64,000 bases of DNA from the NCBI GenBank assembly GCA_022316685.1, contig JAKJHU010000151.1, positions 248,001 to 312,000 on the forward strand, written 5' to 3'. The stretch comes from Progne subis subis (Eukaryota > Chordata > Aves > Passeriformes > Hirundinidae). The notes beneath the pieces are model-generated. The model was given only the letters and a program-made list of their open reading frames with translations, did no database searches and was not told the origin of the DNA. A program made the translations under genes and the position numbers. Of this stretch, positions 33,925-44,983 are shown in pieces. Position 1 is the stretch's first letter. The number at the start of each line of letters is the position of its first letter.

Positions 33925-34110
33925 GGGGCGGCGAGGGGGTGGGGAGCGGATTAAAATTCTCGTTTCTTCACGCTGGGCGAGAACGCTGCAGTGGATTAGG
34001 CCGGGAGCTGCTCCTGGCTGCGGTGCTGTGCTGAATTAGCAACATGTTTGAATGAGATAAAAGGGGCAGCTTTACCCCAGCGCCCTTGTTCCGCTAATCC
34101 CACTACAGCT
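33925..34110. promoter_or_regulatory. Candidate conserved non-coding element
   Basis: Repeat-free block with GCGGATTAAAATTCTC, GCAGTGGATTAGGCC, GCTGAATTAGCAAC, GAATGAGATAAAAGG and CCGCTAATCCC. Several GGATTA / TAATCC cores (paired- or Otx-type) lie within 170 bp. Motif content only. Confidence 0.33.
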
Positions 34111-34872
34111 GTGAAATGAAGAGCAGCAGATCGGCTTTAGTCCCTTCCCTGGCTATTTCCTACCCCTCAGACCGAGGCAGCTCCGCGCTGCTTTACCAAA
34201 CCTGGCCCTGCAGGTGGATTCCTGCCCCGGCTGGATGCTCCCTTTGCAGTGCCGGGCTCTATCCCAGGACTTCTTGGGACGGGGGAGCCCTTGAAAAATT
34301 GGAAAATGGGGTTGGTTGCCCTGGGAGAGGCTTGGTGATGTCGAAAAGCCTTTCAAGATTCCATGTCACTGTGGCGTGTGGCCACCAATGGGCTGGAGGG
34401 GGGAAAATATCATCCCTGTTCCAACAGGTCACCTCAGCAGCATGGAACAGGTGGGATTTTCTCCTGCTTTTCCCCAGGAATCTGTCAGGCAGCTAAACGG
34501 AGGATGCTCCTGGGTCCTGCAGCTGGGGTTGTGCTCACCCAGCCTCCACATCACTGTGGAGCTTCACCCTGTGGTGGCACCCCTTGCTTGTTCATGGGTC
34601 CCAGTCTGGGACTGGTCAGAGCTCCAGGGATGTGGACAATGTCTCCTGGGGCTGGAGGTGATCCCACCAGGGCAACTTCATCTTTCAAGTGGGTCCCAGT
34701 GTGGTTCTGATCCCTTTTTCACACAAGGATGTTGCAGTGTTGGGATAACTTGGGACCGCAAGCCCCACCTCCTCTCATGCAAAGAGAAGTTTGTAGAGGG
34801 AGATGAGAGAAGTAGACTGTAAAGATCTGAGACCTGAGAGGTCTTTAAAAATGATCTTAACAATGTTTAAAA
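34111..34872. other. Unique non-coding DNA
   Basis: No repeat or exon recognised. Confidence 0.4.
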
Positions 34873-34910
34873 AGGATCTTGGAGGTCTTTTCCAACCTCA
34901 GCAATTTGGA
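34873..34910 (+). mobile_element. Short CR1 tail remnant
   Basis: 'aggatcttggaggtctttt' then 'ccaacctcagcaattt' is the CR1 terminal block with a lost final unit. Only 38 bp, so the assignment is moderate. Confidence 0.6.
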
Positions 34911-35847
34911 GGTGATAGAACTTGGAGGAAAGTGTTGCATCCAATCTTTGGGTCTGTTGACCTACTCCTGAAATGGGTTATCTCCTTCTTATCAGTGAGC
35001 CAGGGGTCACAACAGCTGGATGTCACTCCCCTGGAGCTGGGGAGCTCAGATGTGTCCTTGTCCCAGTCACTTAAAGGCTGGAATTCACCCATTTTTGGGG
35101 GGAGTTGTCACACAGGTGTGGCCATTGGAATGGTGCTTTTATGCTCCTGCACATCCAGGAGTTTAAATCTGTGCCATCCATGATGCTGAGGGAATAATTT
35201 GTCCACTTGGATGGAGTTTTCTGCCTTAGGAAGAGTGGAAAAATTCCCTTGGCTCCACTAACCGGATCAGCTTGTTGTGCAGCCACGGGAAAGAGGTATC
35301 TCCACTGCAGATATCCCATTTAATCCCATCAAAACACCTTTTATCCACGTCTACATAACAAACAGTTTTGTAGGAAAACGAACCTGCTGTAGGATCAGAT
35401 CCACCTGTTTGCACAGGAATCACAGGCTGGAGGCTGGATGATGTTTGGTGTGTTTTTCCTCAAAAATCTGTTTGTATGGATCCAGAACAAGTTCAGCCAC
35501 AAATTGTTCTTCCAGAGGAAGGTTCAAGAGAGCGCACAAGGAATCTCGTGGACCTTCATCCTTACTCCTGCCAAATGAGAGGTTTGGCCTTTCTTGAATT
35601 ATTCGTCTGCTGCAATAACTTCAAAATCCAAAGCTTTTCGTGTTCCATGTATTCTGCCTTTCCCTTCATGGCTCTGTGTCTTTTGATCACTGTTTAAAAG
35701 GCCAACCACAACAATGGGGGTTCCATCCCCATCCCTGCTTAAATCCTGGCATTTCCCAACAAGAAAACTGGGCAGAGAGAATTAACTCAGGTGATCTGAA
35801 CCTCCATCTCTTGGGGACTCATTTTTCTCCTTCTATGGGGGGCACTT
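34911..35847. other. Unique non-coding DNA
   Basis: No repeat family or exon recognised. Confidence 0.4.
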
Positions 35848-36017
35848 GAGCTTCTTAAGCTCCAAAACAACAAATCCGGGCTGTGAGGTGAAAGCTGAGC
35901 TTCTCAACCTCCAAAACCTCAATTCCTGCCTGTGGATTGGAAGTTGAGCTTTATAACCTCCAAAACAGCAATTCCCACCTGTGAAGGAGGAGGTTGAGCA
36001 TCCCAGAATCCAAGAGT
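35848..36017. repeat. 49-bp minisatellite, about 3.4 copies
   Basis: Units start at 35848, 35897, 35946 and 35996. Each begins GAGCTT (GAGCAT in the last), contains a 'cctccaaaac' block (CTCCAAAACAAC in the first) and then an (A/C)AATTCC-like block with GTGA or GTGG. Units differ by many substitutions, so the array is old. The fourth unit is partial. Confidence 0.85.
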
Positions 36018-36065
36018 GCACAAATCCATTACCTTTTCTGACCCAGAGCTGGAATTAGTTGATTA

Positions 36066-36082
36066 TTTTTTTTTTTTTTTTT
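36066..36082. repeat. T17 homopolymer
   Basis: Uninterrupted T run in unique DNA, about 180 bp left of a CR1 tail. Confidence 0.95.
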
Positions 36083-36264
36083 CTGCAGTTGCGGCCTAAT
36101 TTCAGCACGATGAGCTCCAAAATGCTTGTACAGTGAGGAAAGTCTGATCCCATCTTGCCCAGGTGTGGCTGATCCCAGATGCAGCCACCAAAAATCCTCC
36201 TCACAGCAAAGTGGGGATGGTGAGGGTGATGTGGCCCTGACCTGGGTTTGCATTTTGGGTTGGA

Positions 36265-36350
36265 TTCATAGAATCATGGAATCATTGAGCCTGGAATAGC
36301 TCTCCAAGATTGTCACATCCAACCTTTGGCAGAAACACCACCACATCAAA
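36265..36350 (-). mobile_element. CR1 3'-end fragment
   Basis: Reversed CR1: 'attcatagaatcatggaatc', 'attgagcctggaatagctct' and 'cacatccaacctttggcag'. The duplicated 'cata gaatcatggaatca' repeats of the terminus are visible. Confidence 0.87.
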
Positions 36351-36639
36351 CAGATTTCAACTCCCTTAAAAATATTTTGGTGCTGAGTTTAAAGCTGAAG
36401 GTGACACTGGATCCCTTGGGAAGAAAGGATGGTGCTGTGAGGGCGTCCTGAGCAGAGGTGACACCTTGCACAAGAATCCCAGCTCCTCATCCACGGCTTG
36501 GATAATCAGACGAAGGTACAATCCGTATTTCCACTTCCATCCCAAAGGATGGAGCCTGTATGCGTGTGTGATCACCCGCAGCTCCCCTCTGCATCCCACA
36601 TTCCTGGGAGAGAGGTGGAATCCTTCACATCCTCCATTT
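36351..36639. other. Unique non-coding DNA
   Basis: No repeat or exon recognised. Confidence 0.35.
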
Positions 36640-36850
36640 CAAAGACGTCTCTATTAACAGGACAATGGGAGAATAAGCACTTTCCTTTATTCATTTCCCC
36701 CGCTGTCTGATAAAATCATATTGATGATAATTTTCCTTTAATGGACCATTTGCAGTAATTATGATGCAGAGGGTGAGTAATTGGAGCTGACGCCCGATGC
36801 CTCCTACGGAACTCGGCAAACTTAATTCCCTCCATTGTCTGGGAGAAAGG
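36640..36850. promoter_or_regulatory. Candidate conserved non-coding element
   Basis: A repeat-free block with a CTGATAAAATCATATTGATG stretch, GATAATTTTCC, GCAGTAATTATGATGC and GTGAGTAATTGG. It has one of the densest clusters of TAATTA / GATAA words in the window, followed by CpG-bearing sequence (36795-36820). Confidence 0.36.
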
Positions 36851-37136
36851 GAGGGAGAGGAGGGAGATCGGGGAGAGAGGCCAATCCCACAGGCCCCTCT
36901 CCCCTCCCAAATGGTCAGCAGAGCAAATTATTGCTTCTTCTGCCTCTGCAGGATTTGCTTCACTGCATCAATTTGTGCCTTTCCCTTTCCTCCCCTTTCC
37001 TAGCAGTTCCCAAATTTGCATTCTCTTGTCCTCTTGTCTCCACGTTCCCAGTTTTCGAGCTGCAGAATGATTCCTGCGCTGTCTGTTAAGTGCTTTTCCC
37101 CATCACTTACCAGCACGTTCTTCTCTTGGATGTGTC
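36851..37136. other. Unique non-coding DNA
   Basis: No repeat or exon recognised. Confidence 0.35.
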
Positions 37137-37532
37137 GTGGAATAACAGAATTATTTAGGTTGGAAAAACCCTCCAAGAGCATGGGGTCCAACAATTCCTC
37201 AGCACAGCCAAGGCCACCCCTAAACCGTGTCCCCAGGTGCCACATCCACGTGGCTTTTAAATCCCTCCAGAGACGGTGTCCAGCCTGTGCCAGGGCTGGA
37301 GAGCCTTTTGGTGAGGAAATTTTCCCTAAGATCCAACCTAAACCTGCAATGGCACAACTTGAGGCCATTTCCTCTTGTCCTGTCCTTTGTTCCCTGGGAG
37401 CAGATCCCAACCCCTGCCTGTCTCCATCCTCTTTTCAGGGATTGAAGAGAGGGAGAAGGTCTTTCCTTTTCTCCATGCCTTTTTTTCCCAGGTCCCACAG
37501 CTGCTCCTCATCAGATTTGTGCCCCACACCAT
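37137..37532 (-). mobile_element. CR1 LINE, 5'-truncated
   Basis: Reversed CR1 with tail 'acagaattatttaggttgga', 'cagcacagccaaggccaccc', 'tggcacaacttgaggccatt', 'tcctcttgtcctgtcctttg' and 'cagctgctcctcatcagat'. It shares the 'gccaaggccacc' class with 11741 and 41334. Confidence 0.94.
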
Positions 37533-38048
37533 TTTCTTCTTTTAAAGAACCAAATATCCTTGGGATAAGCTCATACACAGACTCCCTGCACCATTATCTC
37601 ATCCTGAAGCTCCTTCCCTCTGTGTCCTTCTCTGCAGGCAAGAGGAATGAGCCGCTGGAAGACACCTTGGTGGAAAATCATATTTTCTCGCTGTGGTCCA
37701 GCCCTGAATTCCATGGGAAAGCTCTGGCTGTGCCCAGAAAGACAAGGTGTGCTCCAGGGAAAAATAAGGCATGGAATGATCTGATTGCCTGTGAGTAGAA
37801 AGCATCTTTGACTGGGAGAAGGGAATTGGGAAACATTCCATCCTGGATTTGGAGCTGTTGGTGTAAGTCTCTTTGGAAGTGTCCCGGTTTAACCTGCCAA
37901 TGTCACACAGGCACTTCCTCAATCCCCCTCAATTCAGTGGGATAGGGAGAGAATTAGGGGGGAAAAAAAAGTAAATTTGGGTAATTGAGATAAAAAAATG
38001 TTTAATGGGACAGAAAAGGAAGGGAAAACAATGATAATAATCCTGGAG
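37533..38048. other. Unique non-coding DNA
   Basis: No repeat or exon recognised. Confidence 0.35.
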
Positions 38049-38122
38049 TTTCAGAATGGTTTGGGTTGGAGGGGATCCTAAAACTCATCCAGTTTCCAAT
38101 CCTCCATGGACAGGGATACCTT
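38049..38122 (-). mobile_element. CR1 3'-end fragment
   Basis: Reversed CR1 stub: 'agtttcagaatggtttgggt', 'tggaggggatcctaaaact' and 'catggacagggataccttga'. About 75 bp. Confidence 0.87.
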
Positions 38123-39260
38123 GATGACTTGAAGCTGGAGATGGGATGAAGTTGTGGAGGGATGAACCTGGACGCTCTTGGTAGTGATGGAACCAGCCTG
38201 CTCAAATCCATGGGATCATCCAGTGGGAGGTGGGGCTGCAGGCAGAACAGGGAGATTCAGGCGGGAGAGAATCCATGTCCTTAAAGGAGAACAGATAAAA
38301 AAACATCAGATTCATCAGTATTCTTGGAATTGGATTGGGATGGAAATGAACACTTCTCTGGGCATTCCAGCAGACTGACTCCTTGGGGAAAAAAAAAAAA
38401 AAAATGATGGAGGCCAATTGAGGAATTGGCTCCCAACAATTGGTTGCAATATTTTGTTTCAGTTCTGAGCGCTCCAAGTTGGCTCCAAGTTTGGTCTTTT
38501 TTTTAAATTCAAGATGAATTTCAAGAGTTGTTCTCAGCTGCAAAATGAAAATGTCTCTTTTAATGCATTTCCTTCTATTTTTAATTTCTTGGAATCAGGA
38601 AGGAAATATAAGCACCGAAAATTCAATGGGACTGAAATGTATCAATATTGTTAAACTCCTTTTTTTTTTTTTTTTTTTTTGGCTTCAAGAGATTTTTCAA
38701 GAGAAAACTTCTCCCCAACCTCTGCTCTCTGGGAAATTTGGAGTGGTAAATTTTGTAGTTACGAAAGACCAATGGATGTTTTTGTGGAGAAATCTGGGAG
38801 AAGAGCAACTCTCCTCCCATCTCCTGATTTCCGCCTCATTCTCACTGAGGAATTGCCTCCGAGTTCAGTGTTTTCTCCCGGGTTTCATTTCTGGAAATTA
38901 GCTTTAAGAGGAATGAAACTCTTGGATTTTCTCCTGTGTGTGGATCCAAATCTCTGCCCGTCCATCTCTCTCCATTTCACAGAGCTAAAACAGCTGTTTT
39001 GTCCAGCTTTCCTTACCCAGGTCAAATAAATCATGGGAAAATGAAATGTGGCGCTCTCGGAGACAGTGGTTGAGTTTTGCCTCTGCTTTTTGGGGAACAA
39101 ATCCTGAAACAAGGAGTTCTGTGATTTGGAGTGGGGTCTTCATGGTTCAGAGGGTTCCTGGAAAGACTGAGCATGGATTACACCTGACCAGTGTCCTCTC
39201 CACCTGGGACAAACCTACTGCCAAGCACGAATGGCTTGAGGTGGCCAGACTCAACTCTTC
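38123..39260. other. Unique DNA with A and T tracts
   Basis: Contains an A run (38389-38404) and a T run (38661-38680). No repeat family or exon otherwise recognised. Confidence 0.45.
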
Positions 39261-39308
39261 ATCCCTGGAAGTGTTCACAGGAAGGCTGGATGGGGTTTTG
39301 GAGCAACC
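39261..39308 (+). mobile_element. CR1 fragment, left arm of an inverted repeat
   Basis: 'atccctggaagtgttcacag' then 'gctggatggggttttggag' and CAACC, in plus orientation. It is complementary to 39338-39384 with few mismatches, so a single strand could fold into a hairpin with a 29-base loop. Confidence 0.88.
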
Positions 39309-39337
39309 CTGGGATTAGTGGAAAGCGTTCAAGATCA

Positions 39338-39384
39338 GGTTGCTCCAAACCCCATCCAACTCGGCCTTGAACACTTCCAGGGAT
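39338..39384 (-). mobile_element. CR1 fragment, right arm of an inverted repeat
   Basis: 'ggttgctccaaaccccatcc' and 'cttgaacacttccagggat' are the same CR1 block in the opposite orientation. The match to CR1 ends at about 39390. Neither arm has the LINE tail, so this looks like an inverted duplication of one small piece or two oppositely oriented copies trimmed to the same block. Confidence 0.87.
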
Positions 39385-39566
39385 GGACCATCCCCGATGC
39401 TTCCACTGCTCATGGGAGAGGCAGCAGCTGATGTTTGCTTTGGAAACACATCATGCTTTCCCATCTCATGCATGGAATATGACCAGTCCCTCCCAAATCC
39501 CGGTTCTTGTTCCAGTGGGAATCAGCAATATTTCCAAGAATTAATGGGAAACCTGTCCATAAGCCC

Positions 39567-39607
39567 AGGAATTTAATAGGAATTTAACAGGAATTTTAAT
39601 AGGAATG
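39567..39607. repeat. 11-bp tandem repeat, about 3.7 copies
   Basis: AGGAATTTAAT, AGGAATTTAAC, AGGAATTTTAAT and AGGAATG follow one another. The third unit has one extra T. Confidence 0.85.
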
Positions 39608-40241
39608 TAGTCTGGTGTTGGATGCCAATCATTTTTGTCTTTGCCCTCGGTGATGTTGATGGGAAGAGGTGGATCCGGACACCGTGTATGGCTGAAATTC
39701 CCTTCAAAACTGGGCATGTGTTGTGCTGGAATAGGATTTCTTTAGGATTAATGGTTATTCCTCCTCTTCTCCATCACTCTTTATAACTGCAAGATTCTCC
39801 TTCAGGGGAGGCTGAAGGATACAGCTTTTTCCAAGACAGCCATGCCTTTAGTCCAGACTAATTTTGAAAAAAATTTATGGATGCCCTTTATTTTTCCAGA
39901 CGGGACCAAGCCACGCACAACCGAAGGGATCACCACCTTCTCCCACGGAACTGTGGCATCAGTCCTAAAACCCTGTGGAAGCTGGCAGTGGGTATCAACA
40001 ATTATGGGAAAATAAATTATAAGGACGGTACAATTATCCCAGAGCCAAAGGCAATAAACCCAGACACACAGGGATAGTGTGGAACTTTAAAGAAATCCAA
40101 CATTTTAAGGTGGTATTTCCCAGGATCCAAAGAGCCCTTGACCAGCCCCTCTGGAGTTCCAATCACATTTCAAATAATTGGAAATTGTGATAGAATCTGT
40201 ATTTGCTTTTTCAGGATGAATAGGAATATTCTCTCTCTCAA

Positions 40242-40243
<2 letters not shown>

Positions 40244-40288
<45 letters not shown>
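40244..40288. repeat. T45 homopolymer
   Basis: The longest pure homopolymer in the window. Its minus-strand reading is poly-A, but no LINE, SINE or gene-like sequence precedes it in that orientation. Confidence 0.97.
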
Positions 40289-41333
40289 CTTGGAAAAGCT
40301 GTTTAAAAAGAATTAATTTCTTCTCTGATTTTTTAAACAGTTCTGTTTTTTTTAATGACAAATAATGGCAAAAAAAAATCTCAAGAAGCTTAAAAAAGAA
40401 AAAAAAAATCATCAAATCAAGTAGGATATATAAAAATTTTCCATAATTTGGGAGAAAGGATGGATTGGAAGAAACTGCAGCACTTTTTCTGGGAAACTCT
40501 CCTCGGATAAATCTGATTCATTGTCCTATGGAAATCTCCCACCTTGCACATCCCAGACATCTGGATGGTAAACATCGCCTGGGAAGGAAGTGGGAATAGG
40601 TGGGAAAAGAATAAGGGCTGCTGGGAACAGGCTGGAATTGTGGTGAGAAAATTGGATGTGGTCTGGGATGGACCAAATTCCTAATAGTGAATAAACAGAG
40701 CTGGGTCCTGAGGGAAATCCATATCCGTGTGGCTAAATCCTGGAGGAGGATGATCCCATCCAACTTGCCAGGAAACTGGCATTTTGGGATATCTTCTTCA
40801 GCCTGGAAGGCCCATGTGGGGCTCATCTGATTAAAGTGAAAACTTTAATCCCTGGGGTTTTGAGGGAGGTACAGGAGATCCACAAATGTGGGATCCTTAC
40901 ACCTACTTGACCTCCACAGCCAGGAAAAACTGGGAAAACAAACCTGTGCTGGAAATGCTGGATTTCCCAGTGGATCCCTTCTTTTCCTTTCCACACACTG
41001 GAAAACCTGCTTTTTTTCCTCATGTTTTAGTTTGTTTGGGTGTTTTCTTTGGGGGGTATTGTTTATTTGTTCTTTTGTTTTTTTTGTTGTACTGTTTGGG
41101 TTGGTTTTGGTTGTTTTCTTCCCATGGGTGTTATCCCTGGGCATGCTGACTATGGAATATCACCCAGTTTAGGTTCCATCTCTCCCAGCTTTGGCTATTT
41201 TATTGATTTCTCTCCACAGACGAGTGGAAAATCAGGAAAGTGACTCTGGACTAATCCTGGGGTAGCAAATCCATCCTGTGAATTCAAAGGAAGGAGCCCT
41301 ATTCCATTCATTTCTTGATTCTGAGGAAAATTA

Positions 41334-41774
41334 TCATAGAATTGTGAAATGATTTAGGATGGAAAACCCTCTGAGATCGTTGAGTCCAACCATTCCTCAG
41401 CACAGCCAAGGCCACCACTAAACCATGTCCACAAGTGTCACATCCACATGGATGTTAAATCCCTCCAGGAATGGTGATTCCACCTCTGCCCTGAGCTGGG
41501 TCACCCTTTTCCATGAAGATTTTTTTCCTAAAATCTGACCTAAACCTCCCCTGGTGCAACCTGAGGCCATTTCCTCTCATCCTGTCCCTTGTTCCCTGGG
41601 AGCAGATCCTGATCCCACCTGGCTGCACCCTCCTCTCAGGGAGCTGTGGAGAGCCAGGAGGTCCCACCTGAGCCTCCTTTTCTTCAGGATGAGCCCCCTC
41701 AGCTCCCTCAGCGTCTCCTGGTGCTCCAGACCCTTCTCCAGCTCCATTCCCTTCTTGGGACATGCTCCAGCATG
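41334..41774 (-). mobile_element. CR1 LINE, 5'-truncated
   Basis: Reversed CR1 about 440 bp long: 'atcatagaattgtgaaatga', 'cagcacagccaaggccacca', 'gcaacctgaggccatttcct', 'tgagcctccttttcttcagg' and 'ctccattcccttcttgggac'. Same class as 37137. Confidence 0.95.
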
Positions 41775-42124
41775 TTTCTCCCGTGGGAATATTGTGGGAA
41801 ATGCATCAAAGGCTTTCCTAAAATCCAGGTGGATTCCACAGCTTTTCCTTCATCCATTAAACATCACCTTGTCAGAGAGGAAGCATCACACATGACCCTT
41901 TTTGGGAAGCTGCTATTTGGGACAGATTTTATTTCTTTTGGGAAAAAGGAGTTGTCTTCCCAAGGGATGCTTGGACACGGTGAACCCTTTTTCCACTCTA
42001 GGGCTTTTCTTTTGGAAAGGGGAGGATCCTGACAGAGGGAAAACCCAAACCCTCCGTGTCACACCTTGTTCGGCACCCTCTCAAAGCCTGGCCTCCTCTC
42101 TCTTCCCAAAACCTTCCCATTCCT
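41775..42124. other. Unique non-coding DNA
   Basis: No repeat or exon recognised. Confidence 0.35.
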
Positions 42125-42425
42125 GCTGTGGCTCTTAATGAGGATGGAGTGACTCATTTGGGATCCTGGATGTCTTTATAACCCGAGCCCACGGCTCGGA
42201 GCTGCTTCTCCTGATGATTTTAATCTCCTCATCCGTCTTTTCTGGTCAATAAACTCCCTCCCGAATCAAATTGTTACCGAACGTATCCCGACGCTGATGT
42301 CCACCGGACTCCGGGCTCCAGCGGATAATGGAGTTTGTCATAATTAAGTGTCCTGCCTAATTAATTGAGTGGCCAGGATGCTAATTAGCCAGGTTTTATT
42401 GAGACTGGAGGAGTATGAAGGGCAA
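42125..42425. promoter_or_regulatory. Candidate conserved non-coding element
   Basis: The strongest enhancer-like stretch in the window. About 300 repeat-free bases carry GGAGTGACTCATTTGG (AP-1-like), GATGATTTTAATCTCC, GTCATAATTAAGTG, GCCTAATTAATTGAG and GATGCTAATTAGCCAGG, with CpG-bearing sequence in between (42185-42320). TAATTA-type cores on both strands are clustered within 80 bp at 42338-42400. No open frame, repeat or RNA-gene signature overlaps. Confidence 0.42.
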
Positions 42426-44020
42426 TACCGCAGCTCATCAAAAGCACTGGGACTCGGAGTAAAGTGCAGCTCCCTTCCCTCTCCAGACAAATCCGTGGCT
42501 CCGGAGATTTATGGATTGGGAGATGGGGATGAGCAGGGTTGTGCTGGGCTTTGTTTCAGCGTGGCCAAGGTTTCCCAGCCTTTGCTCCCATTTTCCACAC
42601 ATTCCTGGAGCTCGTCTGTCACTACAGCCCTGACTCAGGTGTCTCCTCGTTCCTCACCCGACGCTCATTCCGGCATTCCCTGCTCGGACAAAGCAGGACT
42701 TCCAGTAGAAATTTGGGACACCCGATGGCTCAAATTCACATAGGAAATTCCCTGAGTGGAATTGACTTTTCCCTTGACTTTTCCCACCCTGTTTTCCATC
42801 CCCTAATTCCCAATGTTCAAATCCTCTTTTTTTTTTTTTTTTTTTTAATATTTTTTTGAAAGCTGGTTACCTTGACCTGAATTCTTGAACTTCCTGGTCT
42901 ATTCCCATCATCCATTAAAAAAAAAAAAAAAAAAAAAAAAAATCAAAAAAAAAATCAAAAAAAATATCAAAAAAAATCAGTCTCTTTATACCCAAAACAA
43001 AGACAGGGATTTTTGTAAGGAGTCAAGAAAAATTTGGGATCATGCAGCTGAAAGAGGGTCTTCATCTGGGATCTGGAATTAAGTCATGGCTCTCTCATCG
43101 AGTCTCTGGATTATTTTAGGGAAGTTGGCCTTAGGGAATTCGAGTGTTGTATCCCAGTTCCTCAACCAACCAAATTCCAAGAAATCCTTCAGGATCTCTC
43201 CAGTTTGTTTACTTGAGTGGCAGGATTGGGAAGAGAGGGCGTGCACTTAGGAAATGAAGGAATATTCAATATGGATTTGCAATTCTTTTCTTTTTCAGCA
43301 TGAGGATTGGAGCACTCCTGGCGGGATTGAAGTGAGAATTCCCCTGGGAGATACCCAAGGAGAACCAGGACAAGCTCAGTACCTGTGTAGGGAGTCAGGA
43401 GTTTTTATTCTAACTTTGCTTTTCTTTGGGAATGTTCAAAACTAGAGAAGTGGGATCTGTGGGGGAAAAAATGAGTGTTGGAAGTGCAGCTGGAAATCTG
43501 GGAGTAATCCTGGAGTGGAGGATGCAAGAATTCCTCAGGATTACAGCCTCCCACATGATAGAGGTGGACTTTGGCATTCCCCTGGGAGATCTCTTTACAG
43601 AATTTCCTCCATTTCTGGGCTCAAGGAACACAGAGTCAAAAGCCTCCCATTCCTTATCTCATCATCCACCCTTTGTATGCTTAAAAACATGGAATTTGCC
43701 CCCCCCAAAAATTGCTTTACTTCCCATTTTTACTCCAAGTGATGAGGTTGTGGCCTTTTTTTGGCTGGAATAATTCTGTGCCCGGGACGGATTCATCCAT
43801 CCTGCCCTGATTTTGGGGGCAGCATCCATAAAAGTCCGTAACTCCTGCTCCCCAGTACTGATTTCAGTGGCTTTGGAGTTTGGCTGCTCCGTGGGGTGAG
43901 CAGGCAGGGATGAAACCTCCGGAAGGAAACTTCCCATGCCTTGCTTATTTTGAGAAATTCCTGGTGGAGTTGCCTGGGCAAGGCCAAGGCTTTCAAGGAA
44001 TGTTTCAAGAACAGAAGGCA
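42426..44020. other. Unique DNA with A and T tracts
   Basis: Contains a T run (42829-42846) and an A-rich stretch (42917-42977) of A runs separated by TC. No repeat family or exon recognised. Confidence 0.5.
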
Positions 44021-44478
44021 GACGTGGAGCTGCTGAGGCAGATCCAGAGGATCCAGAGGAAATGTTCCATGGGATGGAGCCCCTCTGCTCTGGAGACAGG
44101 ATGGGAGAGCTGGGAATGTCCAGCCTGGAAAAGAGAAGGATCCAGGGAGAGCTCAGAGCCTCTTCCAGAGCCTAAAGGAGCTCCAGGAGAGCTGGAGAGG
44201 GACTTGGGACAAGGGATGGAGGGACAGGACACAGGGAATGGCTTCCCACTGCCAGAGGGCAGGGATGGATGGGATACTGGGAAGGAATTCTTCCCTGTGA
44301 GTGTGTGAGGCCCTGGCACAGGTTTCCCAGAGAAGCTGTGACTGCCCCTGGATCCCTGGAAGTGTCTAAGGCCAGGTGGTCTGGGGCTTGGAGCAGCCTG
44401 GGATGGTGGAAGTTGCCCCTGCCTACGGAACCAGATTATCTTGAACTTCCATCCCGATCCAAACCATTCCATGACTAT
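44021..44478 (+). mobile_element. CR1 LINE, 5'-truncated, 3' end intact
   Basis: 'gacgtggagctgctgaggca', 'gatgggagagctgggaatgt', 'gaatggcttcccactgccag', 'gatgggatactgggaaggaa', 'ggagcagcctgggatggtgg' and 'aaaccattccatgactatcc'. It closely resembles the copy at 48798 and lacks the 'gatctttaaggtccctt' block because of local substitutions. Confidence 0.95.
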
Positions 44479-44862
44479 CCCTAACTCACAGAATATTCCT
44501 TGGAAAAAGGAATAATCAAATTCCTCATGGTAATAATCCTCAATTTTTCATAGATTTTGGCTCCACATCCCTGACAACTGAAGGGATCAGAGTGATCCCA
44601 TGATCCATAATCCAGTCGCTGAATGGAGTTGGAATGATCTGTCCAGACAAGGATTGCTCTGCACTTCCCCTGTTCCATAAATTCTCTCCCAAAATGTCCA
44701 AACACAAAATTTTGGGGGTGAGACATAAGATTTGTGTATTCTCCATGTCCTTAAATTTAGGGAAAAATTAATTGTGTAAATAAGGAGTTAAGAGGTTTTC
44801 CTGATATTTTTCCTTCTTTCTAATGGGATAGGCAAAATGAGGATGTAAATCCTAGTCTTAGA

Positions 44863-44983
44863 CATATTAATGATATTTATATTTATTTATAAATATTTAT
44901 ATATTTTTAAATATCTGTTTGGGTCTAATAATGCCAAAATTTGGCCAGATGATCCGGATTTAAGGATTTGCCTTAAAATCCAC
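44863..44983 (+). repeat. AT-rich dispersed local repeat, copy A
   Basis: The unit contains 'catattaatgatatttatat', 'atatctgtttgggtctaata', 'gatttaaggatttg' and 'ccttaaaatccacc'. It aligns over about 120 bp with 51387-51508 at roughly 90 percent identity by eye. No repeat family I know matches. Confidence 0.85.

Larger units (their letters stand above)
39391..41333. other. Unique non-coding DNA with homopolymers
   Basis: Contains an 11-bp tandem array (39567-39607), the T45 tract (40244-40288) and A/T-rich sequence to 40440. No repeat family or exon recognised. Confidence 0.5.

Noticed and set aside
35848..36017. CRISPR-like array
   Set aside because: The units are contiguous 49-bp tandem repeats without conserved repeats separated by unique spacers, in a vertebrate context.
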